DNA of 6,764 nt from positions 1 through 6,764 of the forward strand of contig JAOAPG010000111.1 of assembly GCA_025462785.1 (NCBI GenBank), read 5' to 3'. The stretch is from Acidobacteriaceae bacterium (GTDB taxonomy: Bacteria > Acidobacteriota > Terriglobia > Terriglobales > Acidobacteriaceae). Every line of letters starts with the position of its first letter. The first letter of the stretch is position 1. Under the pieces are notes generated by a model. The model worked only from the letters and a program-made list of their open reading frames with translations. It was not told where the DNA came from and ran no database searches. This document shows positions 5,634 through 6,764 of the stretch, one piece after another. The translations under genes were made by a program, and so were the position numbers.

Positions 5634-5867
5634 GTGCTAAATAATCCGGCGCCAGAAAATCCTAAACCGCCACAATCCGACAATCAGGAAGGCAGTTTCA
5701 TCTTATTTCGCAATAAAGTTCGCTCGGGAGAGGTATTGTCTTCCTCGATGGAAGCGCTGCTCCACAGAACGAACTTCACGGGCCACATCAGCGTGCAGGT
5801 ACAAAATGGGCGGGTGTTGAAATCGGGCTACGAGGAAGGTTATTTCCGGCAGCGGCCGGGACGATAA
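5634..5867 (+). CDS. Small protein (77 aa), C-terminal half resembling DUF2292
   Basis: A short soluble protein with no assigned function. The N-terminal third is Pro/Asn/Gln-rich and probably disordered. Residues about 39-70 (MEALLHRTNF, then GHISVQVQNGRVLKSGYEEGYF) look like the helix plus beta-hairpin of DUF2292/YezD-type small proteins, where a 'G.i.v.vq.G.v' pattern is typical. That match is by eye. The start is GTG at 5634 with AGGA 3 nt upstream, a rather short spacing. The internal ATG at 5748 would leave just the DUF2292-like core and is an alternative start. It is divergent from the CI-like repressor and its promoter overlaps an inverted repeat, so repression by that protein is likely. 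An intrinsic terminator follows 47 bp after the stop. Confidence 0.55.
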   Translation: MLNNPAPENPKPPQSDNQEGSFILFRNKVRSGEVLSSSMEALLHRTNFTGHISVQVQNGRVLKSGYEEGYFRQRPGR

Positions 5868-5914
5868 CTCATAATTAATTAAATAATCTAACCAGGTACT
5901 CCGTAATACAACGG

Positions 5915-5950
5915 GCCCTGTGACCGAGCAATCGGCGCAGGGCTTTTTTT
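5915..5950 (+). terminator. Intrinsic terminator, also the intron insertion target
   Basis: GCCCTG (5915-5920) pairs with CAGGGC (5938-5943). An inner CCGA/TCGG stem has a GCAA loop, and seven T residues follow (5944-5950). It ends the small rightward gene's transcript. The group II intron begins at the very next base. Confidence 0.85.
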
Positions 5951-6764
5951 GTGTGCTGAACATGTTCGACAGCTTGGGGGTGGAAGTCCCCTGCCTAACC
6001 TGGTGGAGGTGAAGGGCTAGAGAAGCGCAAGGGCGTCGTCGTGAGGCGGGGTCTGAAAGAAGCGTGGATCAAAAGCGCGAGCCGATGAACAAGAACCGGA
6101 AACGAGGCCTACGGTGCGGGGCGAGCGGGCTAATGATCGCGAAGCCCAGTTCCACCAAGAGCACTGGTGGTAAATCCGGCGGTTGTGCGCGGAAGGCGGC
6201 TGAACTTACTTCGGGAGACCCGTGGCGTGTCACGGAAGCGTGACTGAGGGGGGAGCGATCCCTTCTGATCGTGCGGCGGGAGTCAGCAGCGGGGATAGTA
6301 GGCCGAAAGGCCGAAGGCCCAAACAGCAAGGAGCGGCGAGTAGGACGCAGGACTCGATGAACGACAAGCGGCAGAAAAACCAGCTACAGAGAGTGCTGGC
6401 CTTTACCGGGGAGGGGAGGAGTGAAGCTCCAAGGGCTCCGCGGGAAGGGACCGAATCGCTCACGGCGAAAGGCGAAACCGAAAGTCCGGCTAGAGCAGAA
6501 CAACTGATGGAAGAGGTCTGCGGGCGGGAGAACTGCCAGCAGGCTTTACGACGAGTCAAGGCCAATAAGGGCAGTCCGGGAATCGACGGCATGAGGGTCG
6601 AGGAATGGCCGGGCTACCTGAAGCAGCACTGGCCAGCGATTCGGGAACAACTGGGGAGCGGGACCTATCAACCGCAACCGGTAAGGCGAGTCGAGATCGC
6701 GAAACCGGACGGAGGGGTGCGCAAGTTGGGCATTCCGACGGGGCTGGACCGGTTCATCCAGCAG
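5951..6764 (+). mobile_element. Group II intron (bacterial class C), 3' end outside the window
   Basis: A self-splicing, reverse-transcribing retroelement. The 5' end reads GTGTGCTG, matching the GUGYG rule, and starts directly after a terminator T-tract, which is the known preference of class C introns. The ribozyme part (5951 to about 6356, domains I to start of IV) is non-coding and hairpin-rich. Examples are GGGG/CCCC around GTGGAAGT (about 5975-5992), GTCACG/CGTGAC with a 4-nt loop (about 6228-6243) and GGCC-GAAA-GGCC (about 6302-6313). The stretches GGGGTGGAAGTCCCC and GTCTGAAAGAAGCG resemble the corresponding parts of the Oceanobacillus iheyensis class C intron as I recall it. Domains V and VI and the 3' splice site are not in the window. 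I could not place EBS1 with confidence. Confidence 0.85.
6357..6764 (+). CDS. ltrA: Group II intron reverse transcriptase/maturase, 3' end outside the window
   Basis: The first 136 codons of the intron-encoded protein, which binds its own intron RNA, helps it splice, and reverse-transcribes it at a new target. Residues 1-50 are a charged, low-complexity leader that begins MNDKRQKNQLQRVLAFTGEG. The RT domain opens with NCQQALRRVKANKGSPGIDGM (RT0, about 59-79), then GTYQPQPVRRVEIAKPDGGVRKLGIP (RT1, about 102-127) and the start of RT2 (LDRFIQQ). The catalytic YADD block, maturase domain and any endonuclease domain lie beyond the edge. The start is ATG at 6357 with AGGA 4 nt upstream; ATG 6507 is a possible shorter start. 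Several residues differ from the usual pattern as I recall it (IAKPDGG for IPKPDGG, IPTGLD for IPTVLD), so slight decay is possible. There is no stop or frameshift in view. Confidence 0.9.
   Translation, partial: MNDKRQKNQLQRVLAFTGEGRSEAPRAPREGTESLTAKGETESPARAEQLMEEVCGRENCQQALRRVKANKGSPGIDGMRVEEWPGYLKQHWPAIREQLGSGTYQPQPVRRVEIAKPDGGVRKLGIPTGLDRFIQQ

Noticed and set aside
6372..6380. A-run as EBS1 pairing with the T-rich IBS1
   Set aside because: It lies inside the maturase reading frame, about 425 nt from the intron start and past where domain I should end, so the position is wrong for EBS1.
6069..6592. Minus-strand open frames across the intron
   Set aside because: They lie opposite the ribozyme and reverse-transcriptase start, are Pro/Ser/Arg-rich and show no motif.

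Overview
The window looks like a soil or environmental member of the Acidobacteriota (Terriglobia-like). This is inferred from gene style (an S9A prolyl oligopeptidase, exported TPR protein and small 'EDIALDLLKF...KPEDYA.HLLELY' protein), from dispersed TCATxCTGAGC...GTCGAAG-type palindromes, and from a bacterial group II intron. No rRNA or other phylogenetic marker is present, so the assignment is tentative.

Layout from left to right. (1) Positions 1-2075 hold most of a plus-strand prolyl oligopeptidase whose first codons lie outside the window. It is followed by a REP-like hairpin. (2) A small minus-strand gene (2199-2417) converges on it. (3) A mostly gene-free stretch of about 700 bp (2418-3122) holds a nested palindromic repeat and, on the minus strand, a chain of hairpins ending in a clear intrinsic terminator (2784-2815). 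This may be a small RNA or a structured 3' untranslated region. (4) A minus-strand cluster reads VOC/glyoxalase-fold protein (4338-4718), then exported TPR protein (3593-4309), then a DUF2335-type membrane protein. The last is split by a -1 frame change (3123-3571). (5) A second REP-like hairpin (4742-4768) separates this cluster from a cI-like repressor on the minus strand (4773-5486, XRE HTH plus S24 domain). (6) Across a 147-bp divergent regulatory region with two palindromes and two extended -10 boxes lies a small plus-strand gene (5634-5867), which ends in an intrinsic terminator. (7) A group II intron, class C by its features, starts at the first base after that terminator's T-tract. It carries the start of its reverse transcriptase/maturase gene and runs off the right edge.

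The part that looks most like a working unit is the repressor module. The repressor resembles phage lambda CI in length and in the spacing of its Ser-Lys dyad, and its transcript is probably leaderless. Palindromes overlap both divergent promoters, so autoregulation together with control of the small gene is the simplest reading. The remaining features of interest are the decayed or frameshifted DUF2335 gene, the candidate minus-strand RNA, a REP-like family with a compensated base pair between its two copies, and the intron placed exactly behind a terminator.
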